A stretch of 64,000 bases of DNA, from positions 165,287-229,286 of the forward strand of contig NW_005178987.1 in the NCBI RefSeq assembly GCF_000350225.1, read 5' to 3'. Below, piece after piece: positions 20,901 through 32,520 of the stretch (position 1 is its first letter; each line of letters opens with the position of its first letter). Source of the DNA: Chondrus crispus (taxonomy: Eukaryota; Rhodophyta; Florideophyceae; Gigartinales; Gigartinaceae). Under the pieces are notes generated by a model, which saw nothing but the letters and a program-made list of their open reading frames with translations, had not been told where the DNA came from and searched no databases. The translations under genes were made by a program, and so were the position numbers.

Positions 20901-22890
20901 CCAGCTACCGCAGCATAGATACCTTGAAAAGGTTGCCCAGAACCGCATCGCGCGCGGGGTTGGACAGCGAGCGGATATCCGGGTCGTCGAACCGGTTGAC
21001 CCCGCCTGCTCCTTCGCTCTCTTGTTACCGCGGGGCGGGTTTGATGCATCCCTGTCGAGGGTCGGTATATCGGACCTCCTTTTGCCGCCGTCGCGTCCTT
21101 CGCCAAGTCTTCCTTTGAGAGCGGAAGTGGTTCCCCTTATGGCGGGGTGGTAGCACGCGCTTGTGCCGGTTATCGGTTCCCATCCCGATTCGTGTACGGA
21201 CGAGACGAAACGCCTTCCCGCGTCCCCGACAATGGGGCTCCCTAAAGCGTCGTGGTTGGCCTTCCGGCGCTTCTGTTCGTTGCCGCTCTTGGAAGGCCTC
21301 CTTCTGAGGGAGAGGGGCGAGGTACAGAGCGTGCTAGTACGGCGTCGCGACTGTTGGGGGCCTCTTCCAGAGAGGCGGGTGTGACGAGCTCCCCTCCCCA
21401 GTCGTCTCACGAGGGGGGCGTCGCGTGCCCTTCGCATGGGGCAAGGGCACAGGGCCTTTCGGGGAGACCCCCGTCGAGGTCTCGCGCAGCGGCGTCACGT
21501 CCGTTGAGTGTGTGAACTCCGTTGTTTTCCAGGTGCGGCTCTCGAAGAGAGTACCCGGCTCGACGTGGTCGGCCACGGAGCCGTCCTTATCCGTTGTCGC
21601 ACTCTACGTCGCGACTACGACGCGTCGTGCGGAGTGCGCGCGGTGTCGTGATCACGCCCTTGCGGCGGACAGTCGCATCGGTAGCGCACCCTCTTGTGCC
21701 CTTCTACTTCGGTAGCGATGGCTCGAAAGCGCGGGAGTGACTCGCGCTCGTCCCTTCCTCAGCCGTGGCCATCCCGGGAGTCGTCGCTTGCAGGAGGGTG
21801 GCTCGGGCCATTCGCTCAACCGGTGCGCAGCGGCCCGCGTGAGGACTGGACCAGGAAGGAAGGCCGATCGGTCGGCTTGTGGCGCGTCGGGCTTTCGAGT
21901 CACCCGGTCGATGCGGGCGTACGCTTCAACCTCTCGCCCGCCTCCCTTTCCGGTCAGGGGGCGGACGTGTGTACCTCCTGCTGGTACCCGTTGTACCCCC
22001 GTGCAGCGCCGTGGATTGGGACTTTTTCTCGTAATACACGGGCACTGCGACCTTTTTCCGTCCGCCGCGCAATCAGAAAATCATCCCAAAAATTGTCATA
22101 ATTTCCCTCGAAAACAATTTCTGCCAAAAAATCAGAGCACGGTTCCTGATTGGTGTGCTGTTGTCTGAGGAAGAAATCTTCCCAAAATTAAATCATGGCA
22201 TGCGCCGTGATTAGCCACAAAAAGTTCTAATTGGGGCTGACAGTACACGTGTGTGCGCATATATTGGTGCCCCTCCGACCGACTTGCTCTCGCGCTTACG
22301 CCCCTTCCTTAACTATCCTGGCGACTGTTGAGGCGAACGCAGCCTCACTCGCCTGCTCATCTGAAAACGCCTTTTGCGCGTTTCCTCGCGCACGACCCCT
22401 ATCGATAGGGTCATGACCACGTCGTCCGTCGGGTTATCGGACCCGGATGCGGACTGAGGGCTCGAAGTGAGCCCGAACCTTCTCGGATATTCCGAGACAC
22501 AAGCAACGGGCATTCTGGTCGCTTACTCTGCCCACCAAGGGGCTCTCGTGATTCCACCGCTGATCGCCTCGTTCGTCGGGCGCCCCTCCTCGCCGTGGTT
22601 ACTGGACTTAACGGATCGTCCGGCAATCCTGTTCGGGGGGGGTGTCGTCCGACTTTTCTGATCCGAACGGGGTATTGCAGTCCTCGTAATGTCGGTCATT
22701 ACGAGGGCCCAACATTTTTTCAGGCAGTTCGTACTGTCCTGTTCTTATGTCTCGCGTCCTTGACGTCCGAGAAGTCAAGACGACTTGACTTGAGCGCGTC
22801 CCCGGCTGTGACCCTCCGATAGGGTCCGCCGACCTCCTTCGCTTCCCCTTTTAGTCTGTTCGTGCAGGCTGGGGTTAATCTGCGAATGAG
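17905..22890 (-). other. About 5 kb of GC-rich sequence without recognisable genes
   Basis: The left end carries the polypurine-tract complement and hairpin of an A-like element. The rest is pyrimidine-rich on the plus strand, with many short overlapping frames and no retroviral, transposase or other motif. Small structures: an exact 23-bp tandem duplication at 18408-18453, an AT-rich island at about 22020-22190, an LTR-like relic at about 22214-22245 (GGGGCTGACAGTACACGTG) and the 14-bp palindrome CCCTATCGATAGGG near 22388-22401. The best frame, 21718-22101 (+, basic, with a CTSC pair), is unsupported. It may be the non-coding body of a non-autonomous element. Confidence 0.45.
18408..18453. 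repeat. 23-bp exact tandem duplication
   Basis: Two adjacent identical 23-bp units (18408-18430, 18431-18453) starting TTAAGGTTTACAGAG. No function is evident. Confidence 0.85.
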
Positions 22891-22935
22891 CGGTTGAGGG
22901 CCCCCCCTTAAGCGTGAACGTCCGCGTTCACGGTT
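22891..22935 (-). promoter_or_regulatory. Polypurine tract and conserved hairpin at a gypsy-A internal 3' end
   Basis: On the minus strand the chromodomain frame ends (stop at 22908-22910) within the hairpin GTGAACG-TCCG-CGTTCAC, followed by CTTAAGGGGGGG. The same arrangement directly precedes the LTRs at 15219 and 17904. Here no LTR follows; the next bases are unrelated, so this copy lost its 3' LTR. Confidence 0.65.
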
Positions 22936-25900
22936 TGGGTGAGGTCCCTGCCGGTACGTCTCCGGAGGGGTTGGGCGTAACGAGACACCAACTCCTCCGG
23001 GACGTGAGTCCGCGCAGTCCAAGTGGGCGCGTCGTAATCCGCCCACTTGATGAGGAACTCCGTAGTTCCGTCTTCCATGACTCGATGTCTCAGTAGCCGT
23101 TCGACGGCATACTGCGTTCCCGCGGTGACCTTATCGGCGAGGTCCCGCGGGGTCGTCGTACTTGCTCGTGGCGCGTCTATCGGAGACGGCGCGTACACGC
23201 AGCGGTCTGCGGAGACTCGCTCGGTGACCCCATCACGATCGATCGTGATGGTTCGGCGGTCATTGGCGAGCACGCGGTAGGGTCCGACAGCGGGCGAGGC
23301 GAGCTTGTTCGACGTTTTAGCCCCATCGGTGGGGTTGAGATATACGTATTCTCCGGGACGGAGCCGTGAATTAATACGTCGTATGCACTTATCGAAGTCG
23401 CGCTTGTAGCGAGCCTGCGTCCGACGCAGGCTCCCGTAGGCCTTTTAGATAGTCGAGTCCAAGGTCTTGAGGAACTCGGCACGTTGGTTCCCCCTATCGG
23501 AAGGGGGCGCGTCGCCGTCCGCCCGTCGGAGAGAGAACTCCAGCGGTGGCCTGCTGAGCACGAGCTCAAACGGCGTGGTGCGTGTGGTGCGATGTACGTG
23601 GGAGTTTTACGCATACGTAAGCGGCCCCACGTACACATCCCAGTCGTCCTGGTGTTCACCCACGTAGTTCCGCAGCATCGAGGCAATTGTTCGGTTATAT
23701 CGCTCGACTTGCCCGTTCGTCTGGGGATGGTACGCCGAAGTGTACAAAATCGTTATCCCCAGAACGCGGCACGTGCTGTGGAAGAACTTGGCATTAAACT
23801 GAGGGCCTTTGTCGGAAAGCAACGTGCGAGGGACGCCATACTTGAACACCCACGAGTCGCAGAACGCAACTGCGACCGTGTACGCTGTTATCGTGCGGAG
23901 CGCAACGACTTGCGTCAGCTTACTGAAGCGGTCCGTAATCACGAGCAGGAATCGTTTTTCTGTCTTCGTCTTGGGGAGCGGCCCCAAGATGTCGATTGCG
24001 AGGCTCTCGAGGGGCCTCGTAGCTGGAAACAATCTCAATCGGTTGAGATGTTTCCTCAGCTTGACCCGGTTCATCGCGCAGGTCCGACACCCTCGCACCG
24101 TGGCTGCCACGTCTGCAGCCAGGTGGGGCCAGTAGTACTCGCGTCGAAGTGCGTAGTGCATACGGTTCTGGCCCGGGGGCCCCGCGATGGCCGGGTTTTG
24201 GCACAGGCGAAGGAGCCTGGCGCGGAGCGTCCGAGGTACTACCACCTGAACGATATCAGGGTCGAAGGGGTGTCTCCGTTTGAGCACCACTTGGTGGTCC
24301 TCGAAGAACGCGGAGTCCCGAGACTCTGACTGTCGTGTCAAAACGGTTTGGCAGAAGTCATCCACGCGTTGCTCCTCGGCTATCTCCTCTATGGTAAGAG
24401 GGGCCGGAAGGTCGTCCTGCGGTGGGGCGACCGGGGAGTCGAGCGAGCCAGCCTCGGGGTCCTCGGCGCGCTGGATGTCGGCGGCGTCGAACTCGTCGTT
24501 CTCCTCCCAAAACGAATTGGGTTCTTGGAGAGCGGGGGCTTCGTCGTCACCTCGCGGTTCGTCGCGCGTCCGTGCGCGCGACCTTGTTCGGGCTTCGGCT
24601 TGATTCCGTGTCGTTACGAAGACATGGACAGCCTGATGATCGCAGCTCGCGGTACAAACGTGGTCCGCGAGCTTGTTCGATACGTCTCGAACTGTCGTGC
24701 CCCCGTCGAAGGTGGGGACGTCGTCATCCACCTCGACGGTGGGGCGAGGGTCATCGGCGACCTTCGGCGACACGAGTCGTGACAGGGCATCGGGCACCTG
24801 ATGCACGCGTCCGGGGCGGTACTGAATGGTGAAATCGTATTCAGCCAGACGTAGCCGCCACCGGGTGAGTCTTCCGGAACTCTCGGTGAGGGACATGAGC
24901 CATCGGAGGGCGTTATGGTCCGTCCGTACGGTGAACTTCGTGCCTTCTACGTACGGCCGTAGTGTGCGGACGGCCCACACTACGGCGAAGCACTCGCGTT
25001 CGGTAGCGCTGTAGTTGCGCTCACTATCGGACAGTGAGTACGACCAATACCACACGGGCCGCCAGTCGTTTGGCTCTTCGTGCTCCTGAAGTAAGGTGCA
25101 GCCGAGTTGGTAGGCACTCGCGTCGGTGTCTATCATGTACGGACGACCCTGCCCGGGCAACGCGAGGATCGGCGGAGCGATCATGCACTTCTTAAGGTTC
25201 TCGAACGCCTGAAGTTGCAGCTCCGTGGGGTTATAGAAATCAGGATCCGAATCCTTGCGCGTCATGTCGGTCAGAGGACGCACAATCTTATCGAACCCCT
25301 TAACGAATCGGCGGTATACGTTACATGCCCCGAGGAACGAGCGCACTTGCGTCAACGTCCTCGGGAACGTGAACGTCTTGAAAGCGTCGGCCGCCGTATC
25401 GGCCACGCTCAACTTGCCTGTGGAGATGACGTGCCCCAGGTAGTGCACCTTCGGTCTGAAGAAGCTGCACTTCTTGAGCTTAAGGGAGATACCGGAACTC
25501 CGCAGTAAGCTCAAGACGGTATCGAGATGCCTCGCGTGTTCTCCGTGCGTATGGGAGAACACGATCAAGTCGTCGAGATAGACGAGGCATATTAGCCAGC
25601 GGACTCCGGAGAGTATTATGTCGAGCGCACGTTGGAAGGTGGCCGGTGCCCCTTTGAGTCCAAACGGCATGCGCAAGTGGCGAAACGTGCCCATGTGCGT
25701 CGTAAACGTGGTCTTATCCCGGTCTTCCGGAGCGACCGGGATCTGCCAATAACCGGAATTGCAGTCCAACGTCGTGAAGACGGCTGTATCTCCTAACGAG
25801 TCGATGCAGTCGTCCATACGTGGCAGCGGATACGAATCCGCTGCGGTCTTCGCGTTGAGACGCCAGTAGTCCACGCAGAACCGAAGAGAGCCGTCTTTCT

Positions 25901-26666
25901 TCGGTACGAGCACCACGGGAGACGCCCACTCGGTGCTCGCGGGTTCGATAACCCCTGCGTTCAACATCTTGTTGATCTCCTTCGCGACCATTTCGCGCAT
26001 AGCCGGGCCCTTCCGATAGGGCATAGAACGAATCGGTTTCGTTCCCGGTTCGAGGGGAATGCGGTGCTCCGTGGCTTGGATCGTTCCAAGCGCACCGCTC
26101 CACAGACTCGAGTGCTTACGGAGCATCTCGAGTACGTGGCCACGGAGCTTGTCATCGTCGATGTATGACAGGTCGATCTCTTTTTCCCAATCCATCGGTG
26201 GATTTTCGGGATCCTTTTGCTGGTGGAGTACAGTACTCCTCGCCGTCAGTTGGCATAAAGGTGACCGTTCGTCCGGGTCGACCCCCCTGCCCCCGGCGGT
26301 TGTCTTATCGTCGGAGTTGGATCGGCCAACTCCTACCCCACCGACTTGATCGGTCAAGTCGGTCAGGTGTAGCGCGTGCGCGATCCCCTCGGCGACCTTA
26401 CGTTCAGGAGTGAGGATCGCGAGGGGGTTGCGCTTCGCGTATCCCACGACGGTGTGCTTCGGAAGCCTTTTTTTCCGTCGTGAGAAATTCGCGACGATGA
26501 CGTCGAAGGTCTGATTCGGTAGGACCTCCGCGACGCCATTCGTCAGCGTTACTCCATGTCGGTGTTGGAATGAGGGCTTGGGCTCCAGGAACACGAGGCT
26601 CCTCCCCGCGGTTGTCACACGCACACTGTACTGTCTCAAGGCGATGCCGCTTAAAAATTCAGGCAA
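22908..26666 (-). pseudogene. pol: Gypsy-A pol copy 1: RT-RNase H-integrase-chromodomain, with two nonsense codons
   Basis: One phase for 1253 codons, interrupted only by TAA at 23607-23609 and TAA at 23445-23447. The first 13 residues derive from Gag-B; pol-A starts at about residue 14, so the protease is missing. RT has motif A D301 in FTTLDCNSGYWQ and YLDD at 363-366. RNase H has D513/D515 and E556. Integrase has an HHCC site (H837, H848, C860, C863) and the triad D892, D952, E988. The first stop falls just after the integrase core. Past the stops the C-terminal chromodomain (23130-22960, VERLLRHRV ... FLIKWADYDAPTW) is readable, which places the element among chromoviruses. Gypsy order RT-RNase H-integrase is clear. 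It is a 5'-truncated chimera and non-functional as it stands. Confidence 0.9.
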
Positions 26667-27325
26667 ACAGGCGGATCGCTTGCCCCTCGTTCATTTCTTG
26701 AGTATCGAACTCTTGAACTAATTTTGCCAAAAAATCCAACACAAGGACCCCGTCCTCTCCTGTGAACGTGTTGTCCTTCTTCACCTTAGGCGGAATATCT
26801 CTCCTGATTTTTCGCACGGCGGTCCGCCGGGAACTTGACAAATAGGTCTGCGGGTTCCGCAAGCGGTACGTTCGGTACGAAAGTAATTTCTTGAAGAGGT
26901 AGTTGTTCGGATTCAGCTCCTCCAACTCCTCCCATCGCGGCCCGCGCCGCGTTGCGACATCTTCGGGCTCCGCGTCCTTGTCTCTCCGCGAGGCGGACGA
27001 AGTGACTCCGCCTCGTCTGGAGGAAATTTTCTTGCTTGACGAAATTCCGTTTCCTTCTTCTGAACGGCGTTCGGAATCGCCCGAATGGTTCGACGAACCG
27101 CCGTTACCATCTTCGGAGGGACCAAGCGACTCCGACTGTGAGTCGCGGTTCTCCGGATCGTCACTACAGTGACCCTTGCTTGTACGTCGCTTGTCCTTCT
27201 TCGAGGGCTTCGACTTGGAGCTCCGCTGACGAGCGTGCTTGTCCTTCTTCGACCGGCGGTCGCCCTCTCTACCCGAAGGGAGCGGCTCGTCGTCCGATTC
27301 TTGCGGAGCTTGATCCGCGGCCTGT
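26630..27325 (-). pseudogene. gag: Transplanted fragment of gypsy-B gag
   Basis: About 700 bp nearly identical to the middle of the plus-strand Gag-B (about 34340-35050), here on the minus strand between two pol-A segments. The readable frame includes the Lys/Ser/Asp-rich segment and the Gag core (MEELNPNNYLFKKLLSYR). One extra T relative to the full copy shifts the frame at about 26663, so translation stops at 26659. At the left junction the gag phase joins pol-A1 (FLSGIALRQY then SVRVTTAG). At the right junction pol-A2 stops mid RNase H (YWSYSLT) and enters gag-B out of frame. Confidence 0.85.
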
Positions 27326-29755
27326 CAGTGAATACGACCAATACTCGACGGGTCGCCAATCGTTCGCCTCTTCGTGTTCCTGGAGCAACGTACAGCCCAG
27401 TTGATAGGCACTAGCATCCGTGCCGATCATGTACGGCCGACCGTACAGCGGCAATGCTAGGATCGGCGGGGAAATCATCCGCTCCTTCAACGCTTCGAAT
27501 GATTGAAGTTGCGGCTCCGTCGGGTTTTCGAAGTCGGGGTCCGCGTCTTTGCGCGTCATTTCCGTTAATGGACGCGCAATTTTCGCGAACCCCTTTACGA
27601 AGCGGCGGTAGACGTTGCACGCCCCGAGGAACGACCGCACCTGCGTCAGGGTCCTCGTGAACTTGAACGTTTTGAAAGCGTCCGCTGCCGCTTCGGCGAC
27701 GCTCAGCTTACCTGGGGAAATGACGTGCTCCAGGTAGTGCACCTTCGGTTGGAAGAAGCTACACTTCTTGAGCTTGAGGGAGATCCCGGCGCTCCTCAGC
27801 AAGCTCAAGACAGTGTCGAGATGCTTCGCGTGATCTCCGTGCGTACGGGAGAACACGATGACATCATCCAGGTAGAGGAGGCATATCTGCCATCGGACGC
27901 CAGATAGGATGATGTCGAGGGCACGTTGGAAGGTGCCCGGTGCCCCTTTTAGCCCGAACGGCATACGCAAATGGCGAAACGATCCCATATGCGTAGTGAA
28001 CGTGGTCTTGTCCCGGTCTTCCGGAGCGACGGGGATCTGCCAATAACCGGAATTGCAGTCCAACGTCGTGAAGACGGCTGCATCTCCGAGCGAATCGATG
28101 CAGTCGTCCATCCGGGGCAGCGGATACGAATCCGCTGCCGTCTTCGCGTTGAGACGCCGGTAGTCCACGCAGAACCGAAGAGAGTCGTCTTTCTTCGGTA
28201 CGAGCACCACGGGAGATGCCCACTCGGTGCTCGCCGGTTCGATTACCCCTGCGTTCAACATTTTGTTGACTTCCTTGGCGACCATCTCACGCATAGCCGG
28301 CACCTTTCGGTAGGGCATTGAACGTATTGGCTTCGTACCCGGTTCGAGGGGAATGCGGTGTTCGGTCGCTCGGATCGTTCCGAGCGCCCCGCTCCACAGA
28401 CTCGAGTGCTTACGGAGCATCTCGAGCACGTGGTCCCGGAACTTGTCATCATCGATGTATGACAAGTCGATTTCTTTTTCCCAATCCTCCGGCCGATTTT
28501 TGGGATCCTTTTTAGAGGCGGGTGCGGTGCCCCCTTCCGGCGGCGGGCACTTCGCCGGTCGGCCGTCCGTACCGGCTCCTCTCTCCTCAACGGTTGCCCC
28601 CTGGGCGGAGCCTGGTCGACCAGCTCCTGCCGTTCCGACTTGATCGGTCAAGTCGGTGAGGTGTAGCGCGTGCGCGATCCCCTCGGCGATGCGACGTTCG
28701 GGCGTCAAGATCGCGAGGGGGTTGCGCTTCGCGTATCCCACGACGGTGTGCTTCGGAAGCTGCCTTTCCTGTCGCGAAAAGTTCGCGACGATGACGTCGA
28801 TGGTCTGGTTCGGCAAGACCTCGACGACGCCGTTCGTCAGCCTCACTCCATGTCGGTGTTGGAGTGACGGCTTCGGCTCTATAAACACGAGGCCCCTCCC
28901 CGTCGTGGTAACGAGCACACGGGCCTGCGACCTCGCGTGGATGGTAACCCAGCGGGCGATTCGGATCGCCTGCGGGGCTTCGTCGCGTGCGTCAGCCCGG
29001 CTTGTCTGACGCCCGTGCCGCCTGGTTGGGGGAGTCGGCTCCCCTTTCCCGTCGACGATGGCAACGGAGCCACCTTGGCGGAGCTCCAACCGTTGAGCTT
29101 CGATGTCGATACTTCGTACGTGTGTATCGATGAAGGCCGTACCAAGGAGGACCGGCACGGCGAGCTGGTCCGCCACGACGAACGGAATTCGCAACGTCTT
29201 GTTTCTCAACCGCACGGCCAGACGTACGACGGCCGAGAGCTTAAGCGGGTTGCTATTCACGCCTGCCAATCGGGGCAGTGGCGCGTCGGGGATGACGTAC
29301 AGCGACCAATCGGGGGGAAGGTCGGCCTTCCTCACCAGATTGTACCCCGAGCACGTATCAACGGCGATCGTGCGGGGCTGGAAGGCATTTCACTCTGTGG
29401 CTATCGAGCCGAAGACGTTGTAAATCTTCGACGTCACATAAGGCAAATCACGCCGTCGACCACCTTCGGCGTGCCCGGCTCGGAGATCGTTCCACCTGGG
29501 CCGCCGGCGCCGGTTTCGACCTCTCTTCCGCGACCTTCGGCCTTGGTTGCGGGGCGCCCTTCGGTCGGCCGCGTCCCCGCGACAAGTCGCGTTCGTACGC
29601 GGCTTGAATTCTTCTGGCGGCCGCGGGTCCCCCTGGGTCGGGCCGCCGGCGCGTTCGTTGCGCTTCTTGTTAGGCACTTGGTTCACGGTTGCCACAGTGC
29701 CTTCCTCCATGTGCGCCTGGCTCACGGTTGCCTCAACGTCTTCGTCCTTTCGCAC
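27269..29755 (-). pseudogene. pol: Gypsy-A pol copy 2: protease-RT, truncated in RNase H
   Basis: Open in one phase from 29755 except for TGA at 29390-29392, which falls 10 codons before the protease motif DTCSG (Asp codon 29357-29359). Then follow the protease body, a linker, RT with SGYWQ and YLDD, and the start of RNase H (TDASAYQLG). Homology to pol-A1 ends at YWSYSL (about 27325), where gag-B sequence begins; the frame runs on 16 codons in the wrong phase of gag-B. It is in a different phase from gag-A (29902-32463), as expected if Pol was made by frameshifting. It shares most of its length with pol-A1 at high identity. The upstream part (29755-29430) is Arg-rich linker. Confidence 0.85.
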
Positions 29756-29901
29756 CGAGCTTACGGGTGTCTCGGTGCGCTTGTGCGGGGTTGAGGGGAA
29801 TAATATCGGTAAACGTTCCCCTCCCCCTCCGGGGACAAATAGGAGCGGGTCTAGGTTGGCGTGACAAGACGGTTCACGCGACCACGCGAACGTAACCGTC
29901 T

Positions 29902-32463
29902 TTACGGGTTTTTCGAACTACCCGAGCTGTCAGTGCTACTCGCTTGGCTATCGTTAGCTAGCGCGTTGACGGGCCCTTGGCCGCGCCGATGGGGACGGTT
30001 TCCCCACCCCGACTGCGCATCTTCTACAAAGTAATCGGATACTTCGTGACCTTGGATTGCAACGTCCGGCCGTTGCAATATTCGAGGGGTGGAGGGAACG
30101 GGCTCTCCTCCGCCTTCTTGCGTGGGCTGGGGGTACGTTTCCCCAGCCCAATCTTGGAGGTACATGATGGCGTTCTGTACCCCTTGGGGCAACGGGGGTC
30201 GGCCCCGGTCGCCTCGCCCATCTCGACGGGGATATCGCGTATCCATCCGACGAGGGTCACGTCGATCCCTTTGATCGGTCCCCGGGTATCGGTACCGGCC
30301 TTCACGAGGGGCAAAACGGACGCCCCCACCCGATCGGCTCGGGTCACCTCGACGCGGGCCTCGGTCTGCCTGCGTAGACTGCTGGATGAGATTGCGCATT
30401 CCGGGGCGCGTCTCCATCGGATAGCGGTAGTTCCTGTACGCCGTGAACTGACGTTGTTCAGGCGACAGGAACGGGCACGCGTACATGGCGTGGCCGTACG
30501 TCCGGCACAGCCCACAAATGTACGCGCTGCCATCGGTCGACGCGAAAGTCGCCTCGTGGCGTGCCTCCTCATCGGTGAGTCGAGGCACGTTAGGCAGCCC
30601 GCGGTCTCCTTCTCGACGGGAGATATCCAGCTCGGCCATGTTGTGGTTCGGACCACCCGTGGCCCTCGGCGTGTGCGCGAACGCCGTTGCGAAGCTTCCA
30701 GTCGAACCGGTGGAAGCTGGCGTAGGGGGTCGGCCTCCTGCCCGGTCGAAGCCTTGTGTAATGAGGACAGGGTCGGCCTGCCACTCATCTTCTCCAATGT
30801 GGAGGGCGGTCGCCGGCGAACTTGTTCCGTGCAACCTTGGAGTTCGGCCTCCCTTCGCTGCCGGCTTCGGGTCCGGCAGCTGCAACCCGCGACGAGCGCG
30901 GTAGGTTGTACCCTCGGCCGTTGCGATACGGCGAATCGTTGAGAGTTCGGTCTTCTGTCGTCCGGGCAACCGTTGTACCGTCTCTGCCACTGCGGCCCGG
31001 GTCGCATTGGACAACCCGCGCACGAAGTAGTGCGCGAGGGCTTGTTCTGAGAACACGGCCGTGCATCGGAACGCGGCGGATTCCAGCCGGTCTGCGAACG
31101 TGTTTTCGGTTTCGTGAGGAAGCTGTTGCGCCGACGCGACAGCATCAAACGCTTCCCCTAACACGTCGTCGGTTAGGTAGCGTTTGATAAATTGGTTGAC
31201 GAGACCAGGCCAGCTCGTGTCGTCGTGGAGCTGGCCGGAGCGGAGGCCGCGCATGGTGTAACTCGTATACAACCGCTCCGCGTCCCGCTCGAGGAAGTGA
31301 GCGAAGACACGGATTGCCACACCTTCGGTCAGGCGCTGGGCATTGAAGGTTATCCGGATGTCCTTCAGGAACGGGAGCAACTGAATCGCGTCAGTACCGT
31401 CGAAGCTCTTCATCGTGGGACGGAGCCCACGGCAGCGTTGGACGTACTTCGCGATCCGTCCAGCGTCACCCGAGGTAACGAGCCTCGAGGTGTTTTCCAA
31501 CCGATACATGCGGTAGTTCGCGACGGCGCTGAACTCTTGTATCATGGTGTGGACGGGCTCGAGCCCGGGTTCGGCGGGGCCCAACGTTCCGAACGGCGTG
31601 ACGGGCAACGTTCGGACGTCGACGGGGCCGGGATGCGCGGTAAGATCCGCTGGCTGGTAGCCGCCCCAGCGAGGATCGAAGGGGAGAATCGGTTCCCCTG
31701 ATCCGCGAGCGACTCCTCCACGGCCACGGTCGGGTTCGTTCGGTACCCGTCGGGACTGCCGCATGCTTCCGGATGTATACGGCAGGGCTTGAGTCTCGGG
31801 CGCGAAGTTCCCGTCCGCCGTTGGCTTGATGTCCTCCGCCCTCCGACTGGTGACGGCTCCAGTCGGGGGCCACTCCTGCGCTCCGGATGCGCCCGGAGGA
31901 ACAGTGGCACCGGGCCCACTCGAGGGGGCTCCGGGCGGCCTCTCGGCCGAGGTCTGTTCCATCTCACGGGCACGGCGGCGCATTGAGTTGAGCTCCGCCG
32001 CCATGTGCGCGAATGCTCCCATCTGTTCGGCTGATGGGAAGGGTTGCGGGTCGCGTCGGACTCCGGAGTCTGCACTCATGGGTCGACCCGCAACGTCTAC
32101 AGAGGGGGAATCGATGCGCGCCTCTTCGACCAGTACCAAACGGGACTGTAGCTGGTCGACGAGGGCGCGCAGGTTCTCCAAGGACTGAGTTACGCGCTCA
32201 AACCTTCCTTCGCGGAGGGAGCGGAACTCATCCATACAGCGGGCGTAGACGCTGTCGTAGACGTCGATACGGAGGGATGTTCGGACATCCTCGATATAAT
32301 CCGCGATGCGATCGTACATCGCGCGAGCGCGCCCTTCGGAGAAGTCGGGCGACGGTTCGCGGTCTCGAGGACCAGCGTCGCCGTCGCCAACTCGGACGCG
32401 GAGCGCGGCCTCTCGCTCATCGGCGGGCTCGGAGCGAATCGAGGTGGGATATTCGCCACTCAT
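29902..32463 (-). CDS. gag: Gypsy-A Gag (853 aa, intact)
   Basis: Uninterrupted frame starting 76 bp inside the 5' LTR and primer site. An N-terminal coiled-coil-like helix (about 45-120, rich in Leu/Arg/Glu) is followed by a Pro/Gly/Ser-rich stretch, a retrotransposon Gag core (about 340-510, with FLKDIRITFNAQ, FAHFLERDA and LVNQFIKRYL) and a zinc knuckle CX2CX4HX4C (C650, C653, H658, C663). The C-terminal tail is Arg/Asp/Gly-rich (about 700-755). The protein would form the virus-like particle and bind element RNA. A nearly identical copy lies at 53195-55703, which shows recent amplification. No stop or frameshift is seen. Confidence 0.92.
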   Translation of the reverse strand: MSGEYPTSIRSEPADEREAALRVRVGDGDAGPRDREPSPDFSEGRARAMYDRIADYIEDVRTSLRIDVYDSVYARCMDEFRSLREGRFERVTQSLENLRALVDQLQSRLVLVEEARIDSPSVDVAGRPMSADSGVRRDPQPFPSAEQMGAFAHMAAELNSMRRRAREMEQTSAERPPGAPSSGPGATVPPGASGAQEWPPTGAVTSRRAEDIKPTADGNFAPETQALPYTSGSMRQSRRVPNEPDRGRGGVARGSGEPILPFDPRWGGYQPADLTAHPGPVDVRTLPVTPFGTLGPAEPGLEPVHTMIQEFSAVANYRMYRLENTSRLVTSGDAGRIAKYVQRCRGLRPTMKSFDGTDAIQLLPFLKDIRITFNAQRLTEGVAIRVFAHFLERDAERLYTSYTMRGLRSGQLHDDTSWPGLVNQFIKRYLTDDVLGEAFDAVASAQQLPHETENTFADRLESAAFRCTAVFSEQALAHYFVRGLSNATRAAVAETVQRLPGRQKTELSTIRRIATAEGTTYRARRGLQLPDPKPAAKGGRTPRLHGTSSPATALHIGEDEWQADPVLITQGFDRAGGRPPTPASTGSTGSFATAFAHTPRATGGPNHNMAELDISRREGDRGLPNVPRLTDEEARHEATFASTDGSAYICGLCRTYGHAMYACPFLSPEQRQFTAYRNYRYPMETRPGMRNLIQQSTQADRGPRRGDPSRSGGGVRFAPREGRYRYPGTDQRDRRDPRRMDTRYPRRDGRGDRGRPPLPQGVQNAIMYLQDWAGETYPQPTQEGGGEPVPSTPRILQRPDVAIQGHEVSDYFVEDAQSGWGNRPHRRGQGPVNALANDSQASSTDSSGSSKNP

Positions 32464-32520
32464 GTCTACGCGTACGGACGCGGAGGTAAACGATAGTCTT
32501 CTCGGTTCGATCTTGGGAGT

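Noticed and set aside
29977-30942. 321-codon plus-strand frame, also at 54716-55681 on the minus strand
   Set aside because: Antisense shadow of gag-A; no motif.
30024-31148. 374-codon minus-strand frame, also present at 54510-55634
   Set aside because: Lies in another phase entirely inside gag-A. It is shared by both copies only because the copies are recent; composition is Arg/Ser-rich as expected for a shadow frame.
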